Below, piece after piece: positions 43,401 to 54,800 of a stretch of 64,000 nt of DNA. Every line of letters starts with the position of its first letter. Position 1 is the first letter of the stretch. Made by a program: the position numbers and the translations under genes. The notes beneath the pieces were generated by a model. The model did no database searches. It was given only the letters and a program-made list of their open reading frames with translations, and was not told where the DNA came from. The stretch spans positions 47,295 through 111,294 of the forward strand of contig JAUCBJ010007628.1 in NCBI GenBank assembly GCA_032718475.1. The letters are read 5' to 3'. The stretch is from Nemertoderma westbladi (taxonomy: Eukaryota; Xenacoelomorpha; Nemertodermatida; Nemertodermatidae).

Positions 43401-46162
43401 TAGAAGTTAATCTTGTTGCCAGTACACCCTGTAGACTGTATACGGTGTGGGAGAGTAGAAGTTAATCTTGTTGCCAGTACACCCTGTAGACTGTATATGG
43501 TGTGGGAGAGTAGGAGTTAATCTTGTTGCCAGTACACCCTGTAGACTGTATGTATAGTATACGGTGTGGGAGAGTAGGAGTTAATGTTGTTGCCAGTACA
43601 CCCTATAGACTGTATACGGTGTGGGAGAGTAGGAGTTAATCTTGTTGCCAGTACACCCTGTAGACTGTATGTATAGTATATGGTGTGGGAGAGTAGAAGT
43701 TAATCTTTTTGCCAGTACACCCTGTAGACTGTATACAGTGTGGGAGAGTTGGAGTTAATCTTGTTGGCAGTACACCCTGTAGACTGTATACGGTGTGGGA
43801 GTGTAGGAGTTAATCTTGTTGGCAGTACACCCTGTAGACTGTATATGGTGTGGGAGAGTAGGAGTTAATCTTGTTGGCAGTACACCCTGTAGACTGTATG
43901 TATAGTATACGGTGTGGGAGAGTAGGAGTTAATGTTGTTGCCAGTACACCCTGTAGACTGTATACGGTGTGGGAGAGTAGAAGTTAATCTTGTTGCCAGT
44001 ACACCCTGTAGACTGTATACGGTGTGGGAGAGTAGAAGTTAATCTTGTTGCCAGTACACCCTGTAGACTGTATACGGTGTGGGAGAGTAGAAGTTAATCT
44101 TGTTGCCAGTACACCCTGTAGACTGTATATGGTGTGGGAGAGTAGGAGTTAATCTTGTTGCCAGTACACCCTGTAGACTGTATACGGTGTGGGAGAGTAG
44201 GAGTTAATCTTGTTGCCAGTACACCCTGTAGACTGTATACGGTGTGGGAGAGTAGGAGTTAATCTTGTTGCCAGTACACCCTGTAGACTGTATACGGTGT
44301 GGGAGAGTAGGAGTTAATCTTGTTGCCAGTACACCCTGTAGACTGTATACGGTGTGGGAGAGTAGGAGTTAATCTTGTTGCCAGTACACCCTGTAGACTG
44401 TATACGGTGTGGGAGAGTAGGAGTTAATCTTGTTGCCAGTACACCCTGTAGACTGTATACGGTGTGGGAGAGTAGGAGTTAATCTTGTTGCCAGTACACC
44501 CTGTAGACTGTATACGGTGTGGGAGAGTAGGAGTTAATCTTGTTGCCAGTACACCCTGTAGACTGTATACGGTGTGGGAGAGTAGGAATTAATTTGTTGC
44601 AGTACACCCTGTAGACTGTATACGGTGTGGGAGAGTAGGAGTTAATCTTGTTGCCAGTACACCCTGTAGACTGTATACGGTGTGGGAGAGTAGGAGTTAA
44701 TCTTGTTGCCAGTACACCCTGTAAACTGTATACGGTGTGGGAGAGTAGGAGTTAATCTTGTTTCCAGTACACCCTGTAGACTGTATACGGTGTGGGAGAG
44801 TAGGAGTTAATCGTGTTGCCAGTACACCCTGTAGACTGTATACGGTGTGGGAGAGTAGGAGTTAATCTTGTTTCCAGTACACCCTGTAGACTGTATACGG
44901 TGTGGGAGAGTAGGAATTAATCTTGTTGCCAGTACACCCTGTAGACTGTATACGGTGTGGGAGAGTAGAAGTTAATCTTGTTGCCAGTACACCCTGTAGA
45001 CTGTATACAGTGTGGGAGAGTTGGAGTTAATCTTGTTGGCAGTACACCCTGTAGACTGTATACGGTGTGGGAGTGTAGGAGTTAATCTTGTTGGCAGTAC
45101 ACCCTGTAGACTGTATATGGTGTGGGAGAGTAGGAGTTAATCTTGTTGGCAGTACACCCTGTAGACTGTATACGGTGTGGGAGTGTAGGAGTTAATCTTG
45201 TTGGCAGTACACCCTGTAGACTGTATACGGTGTGGGAGTGTAGGAGTTAATCTTGTTGCCAGTACACCCTGTAGACTGTATATGGTGTGGGAGAGTAGGA
45301 GTTAATCTTGTTGGCAGTACACCCTGTAGACTGTATACGGTGTGGGAGTGTAGGAGTTAATCTTGTTGGCAGTACACCCTGTAGACTGTATACGGTGTGG
45401 GAGAGTAGGAGTTAATGTTGTTGCCAGTACACCCTGTAGACTGTATACGGTGTGGGAGAGTAGGAGTTAATCTTGTTTCCAGTACACCCTGTAGACTGTA
45501 TACGGTGTGGGAGAGTAGGAGTTAATCTTGTTGCCAGTACACCCTGTAGACTGTATACGGTGTGGGAGAGTAGAAGTTAATCTTGTTGCCAGTACACCCT
45601 GTAGACTGTATACGGTGTGGGTGAGTAGAAGTTAATCTTGTTGCCAGTACACCCTGTAGACTGTATACGGTGTGGGAGAGTAGGAGTTAATCTTGTTGGC
45701 AGTACACCCTGTAGACTGTATACGGTGTGGGAGAGTAGGAGTTAATCTTGTTGGCAGTACACCCTGTAGACTGTATACGGTGTAGGAGAGTAGGAGTTAA
45801 TGTTGTTGCCAGTACACCCTGTAGACTGTATAGTATACGGTGTGGGAGAGTAGGAGTTAATCTTGTTGCCAGTACACCCTGTAGACTGTATACGGTGTGG
45901 GAGAGTAGGAGTTAATCTTGTTGCCAGTACACCCTGTAGACTGTATAGTATACGGTGTGGGAGAGTAGGAGTTAATCTTGTTGCCAGTAGCAACCCTGTA
46001 TACTGTATACGGTGTGGGAGAGTAGGAGTTAATCTTGTTGACAGTACACCCTGTAGACTGTATATGGTGTGGGAGAGTAGAAGTTAATCTTGTTGTCAGT
46101 ACACCCTGTAGACTGTATACGGTGTGGGAGAGTAGGAGTTAATCTTGTTGGCAGTACACCCT
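37446..46162 (+). repeat. 55/57-bp satellite array, about 8.7 kb
   Basis: The unit carries TATACGGTGTGGGAGAGTAG, GAGTTAATCTTGTTG and CCAGTACACCCTGTAGACTG. Units with CAGTAGCAACCCT are 57 bp, those with CAGTACACCCT 55 bp. A TGTATAGTAT insertion variant recurs (for example near 40268, 40660, 41218, 42108 and 43551). Roughly 150-160 units are present. The first 2.6 kb alternates 55- and 57-bp types. At 41.3-42.3 kb a four-unit higher-order repeat of about 220 bp is visible (GTATAAGG at 41333, 41554, 41774 and 42223). Later units are mostly the plain 55-bp type. No coding function is apparent. Confidence 0.95.
37761..38065 (+). mobile_element. 3' end of a CR1/L2-type LINE inserted in the satellite
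   Basis: The coding end reads RRAFSIAAPTIWNSLPQEVR then TLFKSRLKTHLYKEEY and a stop (37921-37923). It is the highly conserved C-terminus of CR1/L2-group reverse transcriptases. The 3' UTR ends GCGCCTTGAAA, AAGGCGCTATATAAAT and (TTA)n, the stem-loop tail typical of that group. TTGAC flanks both sides (37756-37760 and 38066-38070), a target-site duplication within the satellite unit. The copy is severely 5' truncated (305 bp). Confidence 0.92.
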
Positions 46163-46166
46163 ACAG

Positions 46167-46385
46167 GATGGTGTGCTTGAGCATGTGAACGACTTCTGTT
46201 ACCTAGGATCATGGATCCGGAAGTCAGGTGAGCGTGAGGACCTTCGAATACGTAAGGGAAAGGCATGGGCATCCTTGAATAGGCTTTCCAGGATTTGGAA
46301 GTCACCGAGAATTAATCGGAAACTTAAAGTCCGATTATTTAGAGCAGCAGTAGTTCCAGTACTCCTCTATGGGAGTCCATGCTGG
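46167..46385 (+). pseudogene. RTE-like LINE fragment at the satellite edge
   Basis: The 219 bp encode DGVLEHVNDFCYLGSWIRKS, then EDLRIRKGKAWA and LFRAAVVPVLLYGSPCW, near-identical to residues about 825-905 of the intact RTE-like ORF, with a 6-bp insertion (GAGCGT) at about 46230. Both ends are missing, which is not expected of normal 5' truncation. It was probably placed or cut by recombination at the end of the satellite array. Confidence 0.88.
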
Positions 46386-46480
46386 ACAAAAACTTGACAA
46401 AAAAATGACTTATAACAAAACATAGTAGATTAATAGGCAAACTATCTAATCTCACAGAATTTAACACTTTCACAACAACA

Positions 46481-48089
46481 ATGATGTATAACATGAGCAA
46501 AGTGAGAAGTATGGCTTTGATTGCTGCTACTCTTACCATTATAATGGGACCGATTCTTTGGAGAGTTGGATATTTATCAATGCTAAATGGACTTGGTGGT
46601 ATGAACCACTATAGACTACGTAACCCGTTATACTACGAAAATGGAGCGAAAATTGAATATAAAGGATGTAAAGAACGAGTAATGAATATATTTTGGTTGA
46701 AGACACACAAAACAGGCACGTCCTCCACTGTCTCAATGTTTACCAAACACGCATATATGAATAAGTTGACGCCGGCAATGCCCAACAAAGGAGTTAAACT
46801 CAACACCACTCCACGTGTCTGGACATACTGGTGGGAGAAAAACCTAAACGTTTACACCCAACATCCAAATGTATCTTTCCTCCATGTGAGGTACAACAAA
46901 AAGATTAAGAGGATTATGCCATCTGGAACAAAGTATATATCTAACATTAGGGATCCAGGTACCCTAATGACATCTTACATAGAATACCCTCACTTTAAGA
47001 AGGAGTGCGTGACATTTAAGTTCGCTGTTATATTAATGATAGTAACGTTAAGATAAACAAAATACAGGTTTGTTTAGGATATAGGGGCCTAGAAGATGGC
47101 TGAATGAAAACACCACGGTGTAGTTAGTAAACGTTTTCGGCCTCCGGTTACTTCAGAATGTAATACTGTTTGCAGTATAAAAAATTACTTTTTATATTTA
47201 ATCTTAATTTACTATTTATATTTTTTACTATGTAATCAAACCAAAAATTTGAATAAACTAAAGAAAAATCTAATGTATAAAGTAAGTAAATTATTGTTTT
47301 CTTGCGAGGACAGTGTTATTAATATTTAAAAGCAAAAACAATACAGGCAATAACAACAGTTGTGATAAAGTTACTTTACATTAGATAAAGTTACTTTCAC
47401 TGTTATGCTAATTTGTGTGTCATTCACTCCAACACCATAATAATAGTTTTGTGATAACAGCCAATGGACCCAAGGAATCCTTAATCGATACCTATTTGAA
47501 ACACCCCGAGGAAGTTTGGTTCAACAACCGACTCTTTGTGAACCCAATGCTACACGAGTTTGGATATATTCTAGATAATGAAAACAACGTTTCTGAAATA
47601 CAGAATATAATTAGCGAAATAGACAAAGATTTTGATCATATAATCCTCTTGGAATATTATGAAGAGTCGCTAATTCTTATGAAGGATTTACTGTGTTGGG
47701 ATGTTGGCGATATTGTTTATATTGCAAAGAATATCGGAGATGCAAGAAAAATGACAGTTGTACACAAATATGTAAACAACACAGTTAGAGAGAGAATTCG
47801 ACAAAACAATTTAGGAGACTGGCTCCTCTATCAGCACTTCAATAAAACATTGTGTAATAAAATACATGAATATGGCGACGAAAGAATGGCAAATGATGTT
47901 AAAGATTTAAGACTCGCAAACGAGGTTATACGTTCTAAATGCTTAAAATCAGCCAACAATAAATCGGACACAGAACAGAAAATATGCTTCTTCTTAAAGC
48001 AAACCGAATTAATTGAACAAATCGTTAATGGTATAGAATTGTATGAGGGAAATATTAAGAAAACTTGGAACAATTTTATTTATTTTTAA
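46481..48089 (+). CDS. GAL3ST-like: Galactose 3-O-sulfotransferase-like enzyme, two exons
   Basis: This is predicted to be a Golgi type II membrane enzyme moving sulfate from PAPS to galactose on glycolipid or glycoprotein. Exon 1 (46481-47004) encodes a short cytosolic tail, an anchor at residues about 11-33 (MALIAATLTIIMGPILW), the PAPS 5'-phosphosulfate loop LKTHKTGTSS (73-82), FLHVRYNK (133-140) and the 3'-phosphate site YISNIRDPG (152-160). The intron (GTGCGT at 47005; AG at 47445-47446) is inferred; with it the frame joins exactly, giving 388 residues, near the usual size of about 400. Exon 2 carries NPMLHEFGY, DFDHIILLEYYEESLILMKDLLCW and GDWLLYQHFN, all typical of the family. The start could be the second Met. 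The donor is not ideal and the acceptor lacks a strong pyrimidine tract. The exact acceptor sugar cannot be told. Confidence 0.85.
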
Positions 48090-48160
48090 ATTATATCATT
48101 TATGAAATCACAAGAAATTTAATTAGAATTTAGCCAATAATTATGTTACAAATGCTCACG

Positions 48161-48240
48161 GCGGCAGTGTACCGCCCATGGTGTTCAAAGGTAAAATATT
48201 TAAAAATTTAGAAAATTATTAAATGCGGCAGTGTGCCGCC
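48161..48240. repeat. Two copies of a short GCGGCAGTGT(A/G)CCGCC hairpin
   Basis: GCGGCAGTGTACCGCC (48161-48176) and GCGGCAGTGTGCCGCC (48225-48240) are short perfect-stem hairpins 64 bp apart, about 70 bp after the sulfotransferase stop. They could form in its 3' UTR. From 48241 to 48958 nothing else was recognised. Confidence 0.55.
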
Positions 48241-48958
48241 TTTGGGGGTAGGATAAGTAGTAATATAGTTTCTTATAGTTATACTGTATCTATATAGTTA
48301 TCTATAGTTAATCTTTGTATAAAAATCTTGCGTTGTTCGCATACTAAAGCAGATAAATCACTTAATCATAATATGATAATCATAAAAATTCTTAAACCAT
48401 AAAATACGAAAAAAACAAATGTAACTGCTACACTTTAGGGAGAAACTAAATTAGATAAGGTGTGACTGTTGACACATGAATTCTTAAACATGATCCTGTA
48501 CTGTTTGTGTAATAACCATCAATTCGGTGTTCAAGTGACTTCGTCAGTGTCCAAGTCTTACCCCCGTAATTGTAAATATTTTTTGCTTAGCTTAATGTGT
48601 TTTGTGGGTATAATTAATTTTTGATATTGTATGCGATTTCTAGTTACCGAAATATAGCAATTAATGTGCGACAGGACAGTGTAAATTGTATTACTCTCCT
48701 ACTGAATCACATCTTATTGTGCTAATAATTAATTTATTCTGGAACATCACTAATTTGCCACTTACGTTTCCTAGTGCTCCTTTGTTTGGTTGGTATTATC
48801 TAAATTTGCCTCGAATTACGTGATTCCAAAATTTTTACAGATTGACTTTGTGAGAGATTGGCACAAAATTTTCACATAGTAAACTTTTTCATGCAAAGAG
48901 AAATTTTCGGACCAATTTATTTTTTAATTTTAACAATTTATATTTCACCAATTGTTAA

Positions 48959-50551
48959 CCCTATTACCACTGGGGTGTTTTGACCATTAGCAGCACTGGG
49001 GGGGGGGGGGGGGGGGGCGATTCGGCCCACCCACTATATTTTTGTAGTCGTCCAATGAAATCCTACAAAATTTGGGCTGTTGGTGAAACAACTATAGATG
49101 AACACTACCAAACCTTAAAAAGTTAAAATTTCATAAGCAGGGACTCATAATTTTGATGAAAAATAAAAGTAGTCCCAGGACAAAATTACAAAATTTTTCG
49201 TTTTCTAAAAACTAATAGTGTGGCAGTGTTGGCTAGATTTAGTAGGTTTTTCAAGACGCTGAATCGAATGTGATTATATTCCACTTCCAAAAATTGAAGT
49301 GGATGCTATTTTTCGTGCACATAAGAAGTGGGCGTGGCACTTCAAATTTTGAAAAATTAGATATTCAGAAAATGCCCCTAATTTTTTTATTTCAACGCAT
49401 CTTTATGGGTTTTCTGGGCCGCTGAATCGATTGAAAGTAATATAGAAGCCTGAAGACTGAGTGGTTAGCCATTTTTGGTGCACCAAAATTAGGGCGTGGC
49501 ACTTCAAATTTTGAAAAATACGAGATTCGGAAAATAAACCGAAATTGAAATTTTAACGAATTTATATAGGTTTTCCAGACCGCTGAATCGATTGAAAGTA
49601 ATATAGAAAAGCCTGAAGATTTAGAAGTTAGCCATTTTTTGAAATCAAAACTTTAGTGTTTTTTCCGAATAAAGTAATTTTGAAAATTTGAAGTGCCACG
49701 CCCTAATTTTGGTGCACCGAAAATGGCGAACCACTAAGTCTTCAGGGTTCTATATTACTTTCAATCGATTCAGCGCTCCAGAAAACCTATAAAATTAATT
49801 TAAAATCAAAACTTTAGTGAATTTTTCGAATCTCGTATTTTTCAAAATTTGAAGTGCCACGCCCTAATTTTGGTGCACCAAAAATGGCGAACCACTAAGT
49901 CTTCAGGCTTCTATATTACTTTCAATCGATTCAGCGCTCCAGAAAACCTATAAAAATGCTTTGCAAATCAAAACTTCAGTGTATTTTCCGAATCTCGTAT
50001 TTTTCAAAATTTGAAGTGCCACACCCTAATTTTAGTGCACCAAAAATGGCGAACCACTAAGTCTTCAGGCTTCTATACTACTTTTAATCGATTCAGCGCT
50101 CCAGAAAACCAATAAAAATGCTTCGAAATCAGAACTTTAGTAAATTTTCCGAATAAAGTAATTTTGAAATTTTAAAGTGCCACGCCCTAAATTTGGTGCT
50201 CCAAAAATGACGTACCACTACACTTACATACTTGTATAGAGCATTAGAGTGATCCAAACCAATGAAAATAAATAAAAATAGCCCAAACACAAATAATTAC
50301 TAAATCACGAATGACTTTGTAAAATTCGAAAATTTCAAAAAATTTGGTGCTGGAGACCAAATTTTGAGGTGGCACCCACATCGAAAAGTAGAAATCCAAT
50401 TGCAACGGCGTTTTTTGCAAAAGATGCGGCATTAAATTTGACTAATTCTCACAAAAAATTGGGCCGGTACGTAATGTGGGTGCATAGTTACAGCAACTAA
50501 AAACTAGGAAGGGGCCGATTCGCCGCCCCCCCCCCCCCAGTGGTAATAGGG
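48959..50551. mobile_element. 1593-bp TTAA-flanked piggyBac-like non-autonomous element
   Basis: TTAA at 48955-48958 and 50552-50555 flank perfect 17-bp TIRs, CCCTATTACCACTGGGG at each end. The TIRs continue through poly-G (or C) into GCGATTCGGCCC/GCGAATCGGCCCC. CCC after TTAA is the usual piggyBac end form. The interior is two facing arms of a repeat of about 161 bp: forward units before about 49650 and inverted units with AAGTGCCACGCCCTAA-like starts at 49691, 49852, 50014 and 50175. No transposase was seen. Confidence 0.88.
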
Positions 50552-50698
50552 TTAATAACCGACCAAATTTTTGGGAATTTTTTTGGAAAGCTGGAAGGTC
50601 TTTTTAGGGTAACAAATATATATGGAGAGGTTACATTCTCCCTTTTAGTGAAAACTTACTGCTATAAGCTTCTTATAAATAACAATAATAATGGTAAA

Positions 50699-50969
50699 AT
50701 AATTATTTACATACTTGTGTGTAAAGTAGCACTAACGTTCGTAATATAACTACTTCACTCACTAACGTTCGTAATATAACTACTTCACTCACTAACGTTC
50801 GTAATATAACTACTTCACTCACTAACGTTCGTAATATAACTACAGTACTTCACGCTAATCCTCGTGGCTTTATTTTCACTCACTCACTAACGTTCGTTCG
50901 TGTAACAAAGCCACTCGGATCATCACACTGTAAAGTGCTAATTTACACACAAGTATGTAAATAGTTATT
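50699..50969. mobile_element. Small foldback element with 30-bp internal repeats
   Basis: ATTTACATACTTGTGTGTAAA at 50705-50725 has its reverse complement at about 50943-50963, with AGCAC/GTGCT at the inner edges. Between them four exact 30-bp units (ACTAACGTTCGTAATATAAC plus TACTTCACTC) start at 50731, 50761, 50791 and 50821, with a decayed copy at about 50886. The structure fits a MITE of about 270 bp. No target-site duplication was confirmed. Confidence 0.6.
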
Positions 50970-51271
50970 ACAATAAATATATATGTAGTTTTATTCCAAA
51001 ATTGTAACATTACGAAATTATTGTATATATATATTATAAGTGATAGAAACTGCACAAATTAAATTAGTTGCTGTATAAATAAATGTAAAAATTACATAAA
51101 TTATGCTAAAAATAAGTTAGCTTATATTTATGGTAGCGTTTGGAGCCATGTTTTAATAATAAAGCTACTGGTTATTAATAGCTATACCCCGCCTAGCGGT
51201 AGGTAATGCACTAGGCCTATCTGGCTGTCATGCAAATACCACCTATTATTTACGTGGTAACCGATGACGGC

Positions 51272-51306
51272 GTTAAGTAATGTCCACTAAGGGGACATTA
51301 CTTAAC
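51272..51306. repeat. Perfect 14-bp stem hairpin
   Basis: GTTAAGTAATGTCC (51272-51285), loop ACTAAGG, then the exact reverse complement (51293-51306). It stands alone in AT-rich DNA about 100 bp before the hexamer array. Function unknown; it could be a terminal palindrome of a decayed element. Confidence 0.75.
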
Positions 51307-51401
51307 TGATAACACCAAATACAATACTAAATGTACAGGCCAATACAATGCTGTAATGTCCTCTAAAGTTGTAAAGTGCTAAATAACAACTCGCTGTTAA
51401 T

Positions 51402-51802
51402 ACCCGGACCAGGACCCGGACCTGGACCCGGACCCGGACCCGGACCCGGACCCGGACCCGGACCCGGACCCGGACCCGGACCCGGACCCGGACCCGGACC
51501 CGGACCCGGACCCGGACCCGGACCCGGACCCGGACCCGGACCCGGACCCGGACCCGGACCCGGACCCGGACCCGGACCCGGACCCGGACCCGGACCCGGA
51601 CCCGGACCCGGACCCGGACCCGGACCCGGACCCGGACCCGGACCCGGACCCGGACCCGGACCCGGACCCGGACCCGGACCCGGACCCGGACCCGGACCCG
51701 GACCCGGACCCGGACCCGGACCCGGACCCGGACCCGGACCCGGACCCGGACCCGGACCCGGACCCGGACCCGGACCCGGACCCGGACCCGGACCCGGACC
51801 CG
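51402..51802 (+). repeat. (GGACCC)n hexamer array, about 66 units
   Basis: About 400 bp of pure hexamer after two slightly varied units at the left edge (GGACCA, GGACCT). Three frames stay open as Gly-Pro, Gly-Ser or Val-Arg dipeptide repeats; these are not evidence of genes. The GGGTCC strand is G-rich with runs of three. It passes directly into the 33/38-bp satellite through CCCGTAGGACC. Confidence 0.95.
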
Positions 51803-54800
51803 TAGGACCATACTATTGTACTGGAGGGAACGACGTAGGACCACACTATTGTACTGGAGGGAACCACGTAGGACTGGACCATACTATTGTACTGGAGGGA
51901 ACCACGTAGGACCGGACCACACTATTGTACTGGAGGGAACCACGTAGGACCGGACCATACTATTGTACTGGAGGGAACCACGTAGGACCATACTATTGTA
52001 CTGGAGGAAACCACGTAGGACCATACTATTGTACTGGAGGGAACCACGTAGGACCACACTATTGTACTGGAGGGAACCACGTAGGACCACACTATTGTAC
52101 TGGAGGGAACCACGTAGAACCACACTATTGTACTGGAGGGAACCACGTAGGACCACACTATTGTACTGGAGGGAACCACGTAGGACCACACTATTGTACT
52201 GGAGGGAACCACGTAGGACCACACTATTGTACTGGAGGGAACCACGTAGGACCGGACCATACTATTGTACTGGAGGGAACCACGTAGGACCATACTATTG
52301 TACTGGAGGGAACCACGTAGGACCGGACCACACTATTGTACTGGAGGGAACCACGTAGGACCATACTATTGTACTGGAGGGAACCACGTAGGACCACACT
52401 ATTGTACTGGAGGGAACCACGTAGGACCACACTATTGTACTGGAGGGAACCACGTAGGACCATACTATTGTACTGGAGGGAACCACGTAGGACCGGACCA
52501 CACTATTGTACTGGAGGGAACCACGTAGGACCATACTATTGTACTGGAGGGAACCACGTAGGACCGGACCACACTATTGTACTGGAGGGAACCACGTAGG
52601 ACCATACTATTGTACTGGAGGGAACCACGTAGGACCACACTATTGTACTGGAGGGAACCACGTAGGACCACACTATTGTACTGGAGGGAACCACGTAGGA
52701 CCGGACCACACTATTGTACTGGAGGGAACCACGTAGGACCGGACCACACTATTGTACTGGAGGGAACCACGTAGGACCACACTATTGTACTGGAGGGAAC
52801 CACGTAGGACCACACTATTGTACTGGAGGGAACCACGTAGGACCGGACCACACTATTGTACTGGAGGGAACCACGTAGGACCACACTATTGTACTGGAGG
52901 GAACCACGTAGGACCACACTATTGTACTGGAGGGAACCACGTAGGACCATACTATTGTACTGGAGGGAACCACGTAGGACCACACTATTGTACTGGAGGG
53001 AACCACGTAGGACCGGACCACACTATTGTACTGGAGGGAACCACGTAGGACCACACTATTGTACTGGAGGGAACCACGTAGGACCACACTATTGTACTGG
53101 AGGGAACCACGTAGGACCGGACCACACTATTGTACTGGAGGGAACCACGTAGGACCGGACCACACTATTGTACTGGAGGGAACCACGTAGGACCGGACCA
53201 CACTATTGTACTGGAGGGAACCACGTAGGACCGGACCACACTATTGTACTGGAGGGAACCACGTAGGACCATACTATTGTACTGGAGGGAACCACGTAGG
53301 ACCACACTATTGTACTGGAGGGAACCACGTAGGACCGGACCACACTATTGTACTGGAGGGAACCACGTAGGACCACACTATTGTACTGGAGGGAACCACG
53401 TAGGACCACACTATTGTACTGGAGGGAACCACGTAGGACCACACTATTGTACTGGAGGGAACCACGTAGGACCACACTATTGTACTGGAGGGAACCACGT
53501 AGGACCGGACCACACTATTGTACTGGAGGGAACCACGTAGGACCACACTATTGTACTGGAGGGAACCACGTAGGACCACACTATTGTACTGGAGGGAACC
53601 ACGTAGGACCGGACCACACTATTGTACTGGAGGGAACCACGTAGGACCGGACCACACTATTGTACTGGAGGGAACCACGTAGGACCATACTATTGTACTG
53701 GAGGGAACCACGTAGGACCACACTATTGTACTGGAGGGAACCACGTAGGACCACACTATTGTACTGGAGGGAACCACGTAGGACCGGACCACACTATTGT
53801 ACTGGAGGGAACCACGTAGGACCGGACCACACTATTGTACTGGAGGGAACCACGTAGGACCGGACCACACTATTGTACTGGAGGGAACCACGTAGGACCG
53901 GACCGCACTATTGTACTGGAGGGAACCACGTAGGACCACACTATTGTACTGGAGGGAACCACGTAGGACCACACTATTGTACTGGAGGGAACCACGTAGG
54001 ACCACACTATTGTACTGGAGGGAACCACGTAGGACCACACTATTGTACTGGAGGGAACCACGTAGGACCGGACCACACTATTGTACTGGAGGGAACCACG
54101 TAGGACCACACTATTGTACTGGAGGGAACCACGTAGGACCACACTATTGTACTGGAGGGAACCACGTAGGACCACACTATTGTACTGGAGGGAACCACGT
54201 AGGACCACACTATTGTACTGGAGGGAACCACGTAGGACCGGACCGCACTATTGTACTGGAGGGAACCACGTAGGACCATACTATTGTACTGGAGGGAACC
54301 ACGTAGGACCACACTATTGTACTGGAGGGAACCACGTAGGACCACACTATTGTACTGGAGGGAACCACGTAGGACCGGACCGCACTATTGTACTGGAGGG
54401 AACCACGTAGGACCGGACCTACTATTGTACTGGAGGGAACCACGTAGGACCACACTATTGTACTGGAGGGAACCACGTAGGACCGGACCGCACTATTGTA
54501 CTGGAGGGAACCACGTAGGACCGGACCATACTATTGTACTGGAGGGAACCACGTAGGACCGGACCATACTATTGTACTGGAGGGAACCACGTAGGACCAC
54601 ACTATTGTACTGGAGGGAACCACGTAGGACCGGACCGCACTATTGTACTGGAGGGAACCACGTAGGACCGGACCACACTATTGTACTGGAGGGAACCACG
54701 TAGGACCATACTATTGTACTGGAGGGAACCACGTAGGACCGGATCATACTATTGTACTGGAGGGAACCACGTAGGACCGGACCATACTATTGTACTGGAG

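Noticed and set aside
51376-51909. Gly-Pro, Gly-Ser and Val-Arg dipeptide repeat frames over the hexamer array
   Set aside because: Produced by the (GGACCC)n repeat itself; flanking codons belong to satellite DNA.
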